The notes under the pieces: model-generated
What the model saw: the letters and a program-made list of their open reading frames with translations, nothing else
Database searches by the model: none
What the model was told of the DNA's origin: nothing
Program-made: the position numbers and the translations under genes
Shown: one piece after another, positions 1-7,155 of the stretch
How positions within the stretch are numbered: position 1 is the stretch's first letter
How the letters are laid out: each line of letters opens with the position of its first letter
Source: a virus
DNA length: 25,000 bases
Reading direction: 5' to 3' (one strand)
IMG/VR virus record: IMGVR_UViG_3300042691_045951
Location: 1 to 25,000 of that record

Positions 1-139
1 TTGTGTATAGATGAGATATTGGTTCGATTCCATTTGCTTTAAGGGAAGAAGCTTCAGTAATGAATCGTTTGTCTTTAGGTGAATAGGTTACGAGATTGGT
101 ATCTCGAGGATCAATTGTGTTTTCGTCGTGTTTATACAT
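1..139 (-). CDS. Hypothetical protein, N-terminal fragment (cut by window edge)
   Basis: An open frame begins with ATG (complement of 137-139) and runs without a stop to base 1, giving 46 residues of the N-terminus, starting MYKHDENTIDPRDTNLV. I do not recognise the family; the visible part is polar and has no signal peptide. The start is supported by position: one base upstream of the ATG lies the 29-bp near-palindrome of the 77-bp repeat, which has the same relation to two other start codons in this window. A terminator for the preceding gene lies inside the same repeat, so this gene probably heads its own transcription unit. Confidence 0.7.
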   Translation of the reverse strand, partial: MYKHDENTIDPRDTNLVTYSPKDKRFITEASSLKANGIEPISHLYT

Positions 140-140
140 T

Positions 141-169
141 GTATTAAATTTATAGTATAAAAATAATAC
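141..169 (-). promoter_or_regulatory. 29-bp near-palindrome upstream of a start codon (copy 1)
   Basis: Arms of 14 bases surround a central G, and 12 of the 14 positions pair. The outer ends are GTATTA and TAATAC, and the core is TTTATAGTATAAA. The same 29 bases occur at 14794-14822 and 17419-17447, each time 1-7 bases upstream of a minus-strand ATG. It is likely a promoter core or an operator. If the TATACTATA core acts as a -10 element, the mRNA would start at or very near the ATG. Confidence 0.5.
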
Positions 170-174
170 AAAAA

Positions 175-199
175 AACCACAGAAAAAAATTCTGTGGTT
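175..199 (-). terminator. Rho-independent terminator after the glycosyltransferase gene
   Basis: Perfect 10-base arms (AACCACAGAA and TTCTGTGGTT) enclose a 5-base loop. On the minus strand a run of T follows the stem. It sits just downstream of the stop of the 222-1112 gene. Confidence 0.8.
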
Positions 200-221
200 G
201 AAAGTTATTAACAATTTGTTG

Positions 222-1112
222 TTATCTATTAGGAAATACCCCTTCAGCGTTTCGATAAAGACTGGTTAGCTCAGGAACATAAACGTATTTGTAACCTTTA
301 TCCTCAATTCTTAATTTGATTAAAGAATAAATGTCAGCATCTACAGGGACAACTTCAGATCTTTTAGGTTCTGATGTTTTTTGATCGGTAGCTCCTCTAT
401 AACGAACTCCTTTAACTCCAGGCAATAATCTCCATGAAATAGCTGAGTGAGAAGTATCACCACCTTTTGCAAAGTGATTATCTTCTGTTACCGTCTTTAC
501 GGTTGCTTGATTTGGATAGTAAAGGATTCTCTTATTGGTACCTCCTCCAATAGGTTTCTTGGCTGCTTTAGTGAAAACGAATGCAGCTTCAGGGAATTGA
601 GTATAGGCTTTTGCTAAACACATTAAGTGATTGGTTTTCCATTTATCATCATGGTCAATTTTAGCAATAACATCCATACCTGCATTTTCTGCCATTACAA
701 TTCCTTTATTCCAAGCAGTGGTACCTCCGGTGATTTTCTTTTCGTTTGTTGGTATATCTAATTCTCTTTCTCCTGGTTTGGATAGATTATGATATTCATA
801 TTTGCCTTTAACGCAAGATTCCATAATTTCTTTGATTTCATCATCTCCATCATAGCAATCTGCTACAATGAAAACTTTCCAATTACCAAAGGTTTGTGAT
901 GCGATAGATTCAAGACATTCCTTCAATACAGTAGGAGTGTCCATGTAATTTGATCTAGCATTGTCAATTTTATGAGTGGCAATTACAATACCAATTTTAA
1001 GATTTTTATCAACATCGTTTGATAACGATTCGGCTATAATACCATATTCGTCGATGCTTTCTTTAATCAAACTCAAATGCTGAAAATCATCGAAGCTTAG
1101 AATGTTATTCAT
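222..1112 (-). CDS. Family 2 (GT-A fold) glycosyltransferase with a capsid-targeting-like N-terminus
   Basis: This 296-residue protein likely transfers a sugar from a nucleotide sugar. After an N-terminal extension, a GT-A domain begins around residue 39: the strand KIGIVIATH (39-47), the GT2-like SQTFGNWKVFIVAD (72-85), and the metal-binding acidic cluster IDHDDKW (152-158, a DxD-type motif). No membrane segments are visible, so it is soluble. The first 18 residues (core ILSFDDF, then LIKE before Ser19) match the peptide shared with three other proteins here and resemble T4 head-targeting sequences cleaved after [L/I]-x-E. A second possible site, IAE before Ser, lies at 26-29. It is the last gene of a GalE-methyltransferase-glycosyltransferase group, 27 bases after the methyltransferase. 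The acceptor is unknown: DNA, host surface sugar or virion protein are all possible. Assignment to GT2 is firm; packaging in the head is inference. Confidence 0.8.
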   Translation of the reverse strand: MNNILSFDDFQHLSLIKESIDEYGIIAESLSNDVDKNLKIGIVIATHKIDNARSNYMDTPTVLKECLESIASQTFGNWKVFIVADCYDGDDEIKEIMESCVKGKYEYHNLSKPGERELDIPTNEKKITGGTTAWNKGIVMAENAGMDVIAKIDHDDKWKTNHLMCLAKAYTQFPEAAFVFTKAAKKPIGGGTNKRILYYPNQATVKTVTEDNHFAKGGDTSHSAISWRLLPGVKGVRYRGATDQKTSEPKRSEVVPVDADIYSLIKLRIEDKGYKYVYVPELTSLYRNAEGVFPNR

Positions 1113-1130
1113 AAGAGAAACTCTTTTTAC

Positions 1131-1138
1131 TATATATT
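1131..1138 (-). promoter_or_regulatory. Candidate late-promoter-like TATATA box
   Basis: On the minus strand this reads AATATATAGTAAAAAG about 18 bases before the glycosyltransferase ATG. Nearly the same string (ATATATAGTAAAAA) precedes the Dps-like gene, and related boxes precede the genes starting at 7102, 11959 and 24833. T4 late promoters consist of a single TATAAATA box, so a similar role is possible, but the DNA is AT-rich and chance is a real alternative. Confidence 0.25.
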
Positions 1139-1139
1139 C

Positions 1140-1742
1140 TTAAGCGTTATATTTTCTAGCGAAACGAAGGATCTTAAGCTCTTTGTCTAATTCAATTTCC
1201 TCGATGAGGATGTAATTAGGAAATAGATCTACGATATCTTGAGTACGGAAATCGTGAGCATGGAATGGATTGAAGTGTGTACTTTTCTTTGATGGGAAAG
1301 AAACAATAACGGTCTTGGCTTTGCAAAGATCAGCAACTCGAGGAACGATAGAAGTATCTTCAATATGTTCAATAGTTTCTAAGGAAACAAGAACATCAAC
1401 CGAATCAATACCTTCCTTAGCCATCATTTTATCGCTATTCAAAGCATCTCCTAAAATGAATTTAACTTTGGGCTCTTCGAAATTTTCTTTTGCCCATTCA
1501 ATAGCACCTTTGTCAATGTCGATACCAAATACTTGCTTAACATCAGGGTTATGAGAAATCATCCAAGTTCCGTAACCACATCCACTGGCAAAATCTACTA
1601 CGTTACCAAAACACCATTGTCTTACCATACCATATCTAGCGATATGTCTTTGATAGGAAATTTCAGAAAGAATATCTTGTACATCTTGTTTTTCCAAATA
1701 GATTCTTTCAGCAGCTTTTTTAATTCTTTTTGTCTTAATCAT
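1140..1742 (-). CDS. Class I SAM-dependent methyltransferase
   Basis: This 200-residue protein has the Rossmann-type methyltransferase core: motif I VVDFASGCGYG (48-58), the acidic SAM-ribose loop GIDID (73-77), the GDAL strand end (98-101), and the LETIEHI segment (121-127) typical of motif IV/post-IV regions. The short basic N-terminus (KTKRIKKAAER) may contact a nucleic acid or only help solubility. The substrate cannot be read from the sequence. Sitting between galE and a glycosyltransferase, it most likely methylates a sugar or a glycan intermediate, but DNA or a small molecule is possible. The ATG is preceded by GCATATAAAAAAG and no Shine-Dalgarno sequence. Confidence 0.8.
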   Translation of the reverse strand: MIKTKRIKKAAERIYLEKQDVQDILSEISYQRHIARYGMVRQWCFGNVVDFASGCGYGTWMISHNPDVKQVFGIDIDKGAIEWAKENFEEPKVKFILGDALNSDKMMAKEGIDSVDVLVSLETIEHIEDTSIVPRVADLCKAKTVIVSFPSKKSTHFNPFHAHDFRTQDIVDLFPNYILIEEIELDKELKILRFARKYNA

Positions 1743-1788
1743 TGTTACTATTTATTTTCTTTTTTATATGCTTCAAAACATGAAAGGA

Positions 1789-2802
1789 CTAGGATATTTT
1801 GTTATTATGCCACTTCCAAGCTGATTTTACTATGTCATTTATAGTCCTATTAGCAAACCATCCTAATTTAGAATTAGCTTTAGAACTATCTGAATATACC
1901 GCTATAATATCTCCTTTTCTTCTAGGACCTATTTGAAAATTGACTCTTATTCTATTCTCCCTTTCAAACGCATAAATCAATTCAAATACCGAGATTCCTT
2001 TATCACTACCAACATTGAATACATCATATGATATATGGTTCTTCAGAAGATACTCTAATGACTTGGTATGTGCATTTGAAAGATCCATTACATGTATATA
2101 GTCTCTAATACATGAACCATCTCGAGTCTCATAATCTTCTCCAAATACCGTGAGATATTCTCCGGTTTCTGCAGAATTACAAATCACGGGTAATATATTA
2201 TTTGGACGGTTAATAGGAGATTCACCAATTTCACCACTTTCATGTGCTCCAACGGGATTGAAATATCTAAGTGAAATTATGTTGGCCTTAGGATTTGATT
2301 TAGAATAATCTTCTAGGATTTGCTCACATATCAATTTGGTATAGGCATATGGAGATTCCGGTTGAGACAAAGGTGAATTTTCTTTAGCAGGAAGTTCTTT
2401 AAGATTACCATATAAAGAACAAGAAGAGGAAAACACTATATTATTCACTTCATATTTTTCGGCAAACTTTAGCACATTTAGAAGAGAATTTAGATTATTG
2501 TCGTAGTATTTTATAGGCGAATTTACTGATTCATTTACAGCCTTAAATGCAGCAAAGTGAATGATACCGCTTATAGAATACATTTCAAATATATCACTTA
2601 GGTCATCTTGACAAGATCTTTTGATAAAGTGAAGATCTTGATTAACAATCTTCTTAACTCTTTTTAGAATTCGATGATTGGAATTGGAATTGTCATCGAG
2701 AATTATCGGCGTAAATCCATTATTGATTAGATCTACTACGGTATGAGAACCTATATAACCGCATCCTCCAGTGACTAATATAAATCGTTCGGAAGTACTC
2801 AT
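1789..2802 (-). CDS. galE: UDP-glucose 4-epimerase (GalE-type extended SDR)
   Basis: This 337-residue protein matches the usual GalE length (about 338) and carries the whole set of signatures: the NAD-binding TGGCGYIGS (11-19), the HFAA strand (82-85), the catalytic serine in SSSCSLYG (125-132), the Y152-x3-K156 dyad within SPYAYTK, RYFNPVGAH, and IRDYIHVMDL. It interconverts UDP-glucose and UDP-galactose, or the N-acetyl forms, in the cytoplasm. It heads a three-gene group with a methyltransferase and a glycosyltransferase, so it probably supplies a sugar donor for that transferase. Related SDRs such as other nucleotide-sugar epimerases or dehydratases cannot be fully excluded, but the IRDYIHVMDL and YFNPVGAH segments favour GalE. 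Confidence 0.88.
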   Translation of the reverse strand: MSTSERFILVTGGCGYIGSHTVVDLINNGFTPIILDDNSNSNHRILKRVKKIVNQDLHFIKRSCQDDLSDIFEMYSISGIIHFAAFKAVNESVNSPIKYYDNNLNSLLNVLKFAEKYEVNNIVFSSSCSLYGNLKELPAKENSPLSQPESPYAYTKLICEQILEDYSKSNPKANIISLRYFNPVGAHESGEIGESPINRPNNILPVICNSAETGEYLTVFGEDYETRDGSCIRDYIHVMDLSNAHTKSLEYLLKNHISYDVFNVGSDKGISVFELIYAFERENRIRVNFQIGPRRKGDIIAVYSDSSKANSKLGWFANRTINDIVKSAWKWHNNKIS

Positions 2803-2872
2803 TAGATTAACTTATTTTTGTAGGGAGAATTACCTGTTTGAACATGAAAAACTATATCATTTCAACTTGAAC

Positions 2873-2886
2873 AACCATTAATGGTT
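2873..2886. other. 14-bp perfect palindrome AACCATTAATGGTT
   Basis: This perfect 14-base palindrome lies about 70 bases upstream of the galE start in the 238-base gap between tail tube and galE. It could be an operator for the galE group. Apart from it and the terminator at 2962-2981, I see nothing recognisable in this gap. Confidence 0.35.
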
Positions 2887-2961
2887 ATATGAAAAAATGA
2901 TCCGGTCAGTTTCAAATAAATCTTCTCATACTTATTATATGCATGTAACATAAAATAAAAA

Positions 2962-2981
2962 AGGAGCCATTACTGACTCCT
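2962..2981 (-). terminator. Rho-independent terminator after the tail tube gene
   Basis: On the minus strand AGGAGTCA and TGGCTCCT form an 8-pair stem with one G-U wobble and a GTAA loop (a GNRA tetraloop in RNA), followed by a run of T. On the plus strand the wobble would be a C-A mismatch, so the hairpin serves the minus strand. It ends the late structural transcription unit and separates it from galE. Confidence 0.85.
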
Positions 2982-3040
2982 CTTTAATCAAGTTATGATT
3001 ATGGACCCTAATTTTCCTGGGTACCAAGGCTACAAAGTTA

Positions 3041-3595
3041 TTAAACGATATTTTCTTCCCACCAGTCGCATCTCCAACCAATACCGGCCATTTCAAGTTT
3101 CTCACCACCACCGTAATCAAGTGCTAATTCAGGAAGATCACCTTTAGGAACGCAATCATGGAATGTACGTTGCCAGAAAATATCTCCTTTACGGTTGAAG
3201 TTAGTAACAATAATTGTACCAATATAGTCTTTTTTAAGACCTTGCTCACCAGTAAGAGGATTCCAAATGATTCTCCACCAATCACGTATAGTTTTGTAAA
3301 CGTAGAGTTCATTTGCATCATTTAAGTTCAATGAGAAGTCGATCGTTAAATCAACGGTAGTTCCTGTAGGAGTACCGTTAGCATAAGAACGAGTTGCCCA
3401 TTTGTATTTTTGTTCAACGACTTCTGAACCTTTATCTTGGTTAAGACCGCCAATCTTATTGACATGTTCAATAAGTAATTCACCTCCGGAAATTGAAGGA
3501 GGAGGAAGGATCGTAACCTCGAAGAGGTTTTGGTACATTGGTTCGTAATACTTAGTAGCGGCTTTGCTATTAAGAAAGTGTGATAAACCTGCCAT
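3041..3595 (-). CDS. Tail tube protein (T4 gp19-like)
   Basis: This 184-residue protein (T4 gp19 has about 163) would form the inner tube of the contractile tail. The recognisable part is the long central stretch from DLTIDFSLNLNDANELYVY through TIRDWWRIIWNPLTGEQG to the FNRKGDIFWQRTFHDCVP segment, which has the pattern of T4-like tube proteins: a helix with a Trp-rich end, then paired beta strands. It follows the sheath gene, as gp19 follows gp18 in T4, but here a small membrane-protein gene stands between them. A terminator follows about 60 bases after the stop. The start is the only reasonable ATG; upstream is A-rich with no Shine-Dalgarno sequence. Confidence 0.88.
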   Translation of the reverse strand: MAGLSHFLNSKAATKYYEPMYQNLFEVTILPPPSISGGELLIEHVNKIGGLNQDKGSEVVEQKYKWATRSYANGTPTGTTVDLTIDFSLNLNDANELYVYKTIRDWWRIIWNPLTGEQGLKKDYIGTIIVTNFNRKGDIFWQRTFHDCVPKGDLPELALDYGGGEKLEMAGIGWRCDWWEENIV

Positions 3596-3601
3596 TGTGT
3601 T

Positions 3602-3772
3602 TTATTTGTTTTTTGCGATTATTGACCAGATCGTACCGGTAAGAGTCACAATTCCACCAACGATTTCAGTCATTGTTCCTTCATCGATAAGTCCTTTCAT
3701 AACGACTATACCACCAATAAAAGTCAAAGTGTGACGTACAATACCTAGTATTTGTTCTCTTGTTAATTTCAT
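3602..3772 (-). CDS. Small holin-like membrane protein
   Basis: This 56-residue frame starts at ATG 3772 and begins MKLTREQILGIVRHTL. It holds two hydrophobic segments (about 12-27 and 38-52) separated by a short charged turn (KGLIDEGT) and ends in a basic tail (AKNK). The pattern, including a Gly-rich second helix ending in IWSI, resembles the small putative phage holins of the Pam3-gp28 type. A holin would form lesions in the inner membrane and set lysis time. Its position between sheath and tube genes is unusual, and no endolysin is seen nearby, so a structural or membrane role in tail assembly cannot be excluded. It lies 6 bases upstream of the tail tube gene. Confidence 0.7.
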   Translation of the reverse strand: MKLTREQILGIVRHTLTFIGGIVVMKGLIDEGTMTEIVGGIVTLTGTIWSIIAKNK

Positions 3773-3808
3773 AATTCTTTTATATTTTTATTTATCTAAG
3801 ATCAAATG

Positions 3809-3830
3809 GAGGAGATCCGAAGATCTCCTC
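3809..3830 (-). other. UUCG-capped hairpin between sheath and holin-like genes
   Basis: Nine-base perfect arms (GAGGAGATC and GATCTCCTC) enclose TTCG on the minus strand, a very stable C(UUCG)G tetraloop. It begins 8 bases after the sheath stop codon. No T-run follows (CATTTGATC), so it is a weak candidate for full termination. It may be a processing or stability element at the 3' end of the sheath mRNA, or a partial terminator. Confidence 0.65.
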
Positions 3831-3838
3831 TATTGATA

Positions 3839-6800
3839 TTACATAAAGTTTCCAGTAGCTATAGCACCAGTTTTTAGGATTGTAGTTCTGTGAACTAGGA
3901 TACCCATTCCTCTAACAGGTTCGATATAAGTATCAAGAATACCGATGTTAGAATCAATGATTTCTGGTGTATTGTTAGTAGTGTCCATGATATTTTGGAA
4001 ATCGTAAACTCCACCGTCAGAAAGAATTTGCGTTAAGAAGTTATCTGCCAAAGTTTTAATTTCTAAACGATTTTGAGCAGTATTGAATTCCCAACGGTAA
4101 TTTTTAAGAATAGCTTCAATTCCGTCTTGGATGTAGATTAACAATTCTCTAACATGGATTTGAGATAGAGCAGACTTAACATTTTGTTGAGCAGTTTGGT
4201 TAGCGTTAATAACTAGTCCAAATCCTCGTTTGTTAAGGATAGCATTGTAACCAAATGGTTCAATTGCATCTAGATCAGTTCTATCGAATGCATATTCAAC
4301 TCCAACAAGTCCTTGACCGGTTACTACTCCTCTACGAGGTCCAGCAACAATCGAGTATGGAAGAGCTAAATTGTATTTGTCAATATACAAGTTGGATATA
4401 TGAGCAGCAGGTGGAACAGATTTGTTAGATCCATTTTCTCTGATAACCAAGTTAGGTCCGTAGAAGGCAGCATAGTTAGCTCCATCAGCAATTCCAGGTA
4501 AAGTGAATATATTTGAAGGGTTCAATGCAAGGTTACCTCCAGTTGCAATATAAGTTGCATCAAAAGAGCTCGTAGAATCGTATTTGAATAAAGGATTTGT
4601 AGAATCTCTAAAATCTTTTACTGAAGGCATGTTACAAATTGCAAGAGAAGATTGTTGAGCTTTTGCAAGTCTAGTCAATCTAATCTTAGATGCAGGTTCG
4701 ATACCTCCTTCGAATGAATCTACTATATAACGGAAAGTAATTACCTCGCGATCTTCTAGAGCACTAGCGATATTAGTGTCGTACATAACATCTAGAATTT
4801 CGTTTTGACGAGTTAATGTACCATCAGGCATTTGAGCAGCTCTTAAGGTATAACCTGAAAGTTTATGGATATGGTAATGCTCTACAAAGTTATCAATTGA
4901 TTTGTATCTTTCAAGCTCTAATGTAATTCCATTGTTTCTTAAATAAACTGGCTCATTAGTAACAACTTTAATATATCCGTAGTAAGTATTAAGCGGATCT
5001 ACTATTTCTTGTACAGAAATTACTTTTGTTAATCTTGATTTTCCCGTTATTGGACTGATTGGATCAGCAGCTCCGGTTCCTCCAAAGTTCATTACCAAGT
5101 AATCTCCTTTAACAATCTTACCTCTATAACCTCCAGCTCCGAAAGGACCAGTAGCTGTGTTATTTAACCAAACTGTAGTAGTTGGGTCAGAAGGAGTAAG
5201 TGTTTGATCTACAATAAATGATTCGTTAATAGAACCAGTGAAAGTATTTACTGTGTAATTAGTCTGTGAAGTAATGGCTGTAGGACCAGTTACTAGATCA
5301 TCATTAGTGTAGGCTTTAACATACAAGTAATTGATATTAGAAGCAAATCTAGGTTGAATAGTTCCAAAAGCTCCAGCAGTATTTGCAGTTTGACCGATTG
5401 CAGTTGCAGTTGTAAAATCAGTTTGTGAGAATCTAGTGAATTCAGCATATGCAAATGCAGTACCACCAATAGTAATTCTATCACCATCAGTAATTAAACC
5501 TGAAAGTTCATCTTGATAAAGATCATTATGAACAAAAGAATATAATTTAGTACCATCACTAAAGTTGGCATCTAGATCTTTGAAGTAATTCAATGATGCA
5601 GTACCACCACCTGTTACACCAGGACCTCCAGCTAAATAGTAATAAGCATAATTAGAATCTGTAGGACCAGTAACTCCAGTATCTGCCGTTAAAGAAACTT
5701 TAACAGTCAAAGTATCTGTAGATGAATCATAAGATTCAGCAATCATTTTAGCATATGTTGCATAAGTAGTTCCTCCGGTTTGACCAACATTAAAGAATGT
5801 TTGACCAAGATCGATTTCTGAACGGAAGGTTGCAAATGCAGCAGGTGTTGCGAAAGCAGATGAGAATAATGAAGGAGCTGCAGCAGAAGGACCATAGATC
5901 AATAAAGTATCATAATGTCCTAAGTTTGCATTCCAACCATTAGTTGCAGATCCACCTTGAAGGTTATCAGAAGCAACCAATAAAGCATTTGCTCCAGTTT
6001 GTCCGGCAGTAGCAGCAATAATGATTGAGCTGTTAATACCAGTCATTCCAGGATAAACTAATGAATCAATGATTGGACCGTAGTAAGAAAGGAAATCAAT
6101 TGTTGTTGGTGCTTCACTTTCTAATGTATGTCCAACAAGGTCAATTAGATCTCCAGAAATATCTTCAGGATCATCATCTAATTTTTCGTTATCAAAACCT
6201 AAAAGTAAACCAGTTTTAGAAGTTTCTAGGTTAACTAGATCTTCGATATACAAGTTATCTCCATTTTTGTCTTGGAATTCAGGAAGAAGTGCTCCAGTAT
6301 AAACTCCTAATACATTAACCGTATCAAGGTTTAAGAAAGCATTAAGACCATCTCTTTCAAAACCATATTCGTCGATATAAGTCTTTTTAAGACCTGTTGT
6401 ATCGAAATAAGTTCCAAATACTGGATCGATAGATAAAGAAGTGTAGTTTGAGAAGTCACCTTCAATTACGATTAAATCGATCATGTAGTCGATAATATAA
6501 TCGTTTTCATTCATATACTCAGGAACCTGTCCAACGGAGAACCATTCTTTAGCAAGAATATCAAAACCTAAAGCGGTTGATTTTCTTGCAATAACAGAGA
6601 TAGTTTTTCTACCAACGTTTGCAACGTTAAGTAGTCGTTGATTTGTTACTGACTGTGAAGTTCCGTTGTTAGCATAGTCAACAAGAGCATTTGGATCAGT
6701 GAACCAAAATTTATCTTGATTAAAGAAGCTAGACACCGGAGAAGTTACTGTAGGTGAATTATCCTGGTAAGCCGATGTAGAAATAGATTTGAACTGAGAA

Positions 6801-7102
6801 GTATCAACATTCTCAAGGTTTAACAGGTTAAGTACAATAACAGGTCCTCTATCTAGACATGTTAGAGCCGTTCTGTGGAAGAAAGAACCTTTTCTTTCTA
6901 GAGCGGTATCAATATCTCCAAATACAGTTCTGAAGAAAACTGAGTCCTGAACAAACACAGGTGTGTTGAAAGGACCTTTCTTAGAGAATCCGATAATCAA
7001 TCGAATAGTCTCCGAAGGGATATTGATAATTTGGCTCTTATCAAATTCTAGACGGTAAACACCGGAAGACTTGAATTGTTGTAAGCTTGGTGAAAGTGCC
7101 AT
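3839..7102 (-). CDS. Tail sheath protein (T4 gp18-like), enlarged
   Basis: This 1087-residue protein is the contractile sheath subunit. The N-terminal 100 residues fit sheath proteins: a short strand, then IIGFSKKGPFNTPVFVQD and FFRTVFGD, followed by VIVLNLLNL. The C-terminal part from about residue 940 is the conserved sheath core: NKRGFGLVINANQT, a helix with VRELLIYIQDGIEAIL, the WEFN strand and IEPVRGMGILVHRTTI near the end. T4 gp18 has about 659 residues; the extra length is a Gly/Thr/Ala-rich beta-type middle (roughly 340-760), likely one or more domains on the outside of the sheath. It lies 53 bases downstream of the large terminase, as in T4. Confidence 0.88.
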   Translation of the reverse strand: MALSPSLQQFKSSGVYRLEFDKSQIINIPSETIRLIIGFSKKGPFNTPVFVQDSVFFRTVFGDIDTALERKGSFFHRTALTCLDRGPVIVLNLLNLENVDTSQFKSISTSAYQDNSPTVTSPVSSFFNQDKFWFTDPNALVDYANNGTSQSVTNQRLLNVANVGRKTISVIARKSTALGFDILAKEWFSVGQVPEYMNENDYIIDYMIDLIVIEGDFSNYTSLSIDPVFGTYFDTTGLKKTYIDEYGFERDGLNAFLNLDTVNVLGVYTGALLPEFQDKNGDNLYIEDLVNLETSKTGLLLGFDNEKLDDDPEDISGDLIDLVGHTLESEAPTTIDFLSYYGPIIDSLVYPGMTGINSSIIIAATAGQTGANALLVASDNLQGGSATNGWNANLGHYDTLLIYGPSAAAPSLFSSAFATPAAFATFRSEIDLGQTFFNVGQTGGTTYATYAKMIAESYDSSTDTLTVKVSLTADTGVTGPTDSNYAYYYLAGGPGVTGGGTASLNYFKDLDANFSDGTKLYSFVHNDLYQDELSGLITDGDRITIGGTAFAYAEFTRFSQTDFTTATAIGQTANTAGAFGTIQPRFASNINYLYVKAYTNDDLVTGPTAITSQTNYTVNTFTGSINESFIVDQTLTPSDPTTTVWLNNTATGPFGAGGYRGKIVKGDYLVMNFGGTGAADPISPITGKSRLTKVISVQEIVDPLNTYYGYIKVVTNEPVYLRNNGITLELERYKSIDNFVEHYHIHKLSGYTLRAAQMPDGTLTRQNEILDVMYDTNIASALEDREVITFRYIVDSFEGGIEPASKIRLTRLAKAQQSSLAICNMPSVKDFRDSTNPLFKYDSTSSFDATYIATGGNLALNPSNIFTLPGIADGANYAAFYGPNLVIRENGSNKSVPPAAHISNLYIDKYNLALPYSIVAGPRRGVVTGQGLVGVEYAFDRTDLDAIEPFGYNAILNKRGFGLVINANQTAQQNVKSALSQIHVRELLIYIQDGIEAILKNYRWEFNTAQNRLEIKTLADNFLTQILSDGGVYDFQNIMDTTNNTPEIIDSNIGILDTYIEPVRGMGILVHRTTILKTGAIATGNFM

Positions 7103-7123
7103 TTTTTATACTATTTTTTTAGG

Positions 7124-7131
7124 TATATATC
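7124..7131 (-). promoter_or_regulatory. Candidate late-promoter-like GATATATA box before the sheath gene
   Basis: The minus strand reads GATATATA about 22 bases before the sheath ATG, in a non-coding gap of 53 bases. The same octamer precedes genes at 11959, 15304 and 24833. A role as a late promoter is a guess from its recurrence. Confidence 0.3.
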
Positions 7132-7155
7132 TTCGTTCAACATTATTTTATGAAT

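Larger units (their letters stand above)
141..217. repeat. 77-bp exact repeat, copy 1 (terminator plus palindrome boundary element)
   Basis: These 77 bases are identical, as read by eye, to 14794-14870. Read on the minus strand, the unit holds TGTTAATAACTTT, then a hairpin terminator with a T-run, then a 29-bp near-palindrome that ends one base before the start codon at 139. It fills almost the whole gap between the glycosyltransferase gene and the next gene. Confidence 0.9.

Noticed and set aside
2935-3120. Short minus-strand frame after the tail tube gene
   Set aside because: It overlaps the tail tube 3' end and runs through the terminator hairpin and its T-run; no protein-like feature supports it.
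5293-5487. Leu/Ile-rich minus-strand frame inside the sheath gene
   Set aside because: It is a shifted reading of the sheath coding sequence; the Leu-rich content comes from the codon composition of the Gly/Thr/Ala-rich insertion.
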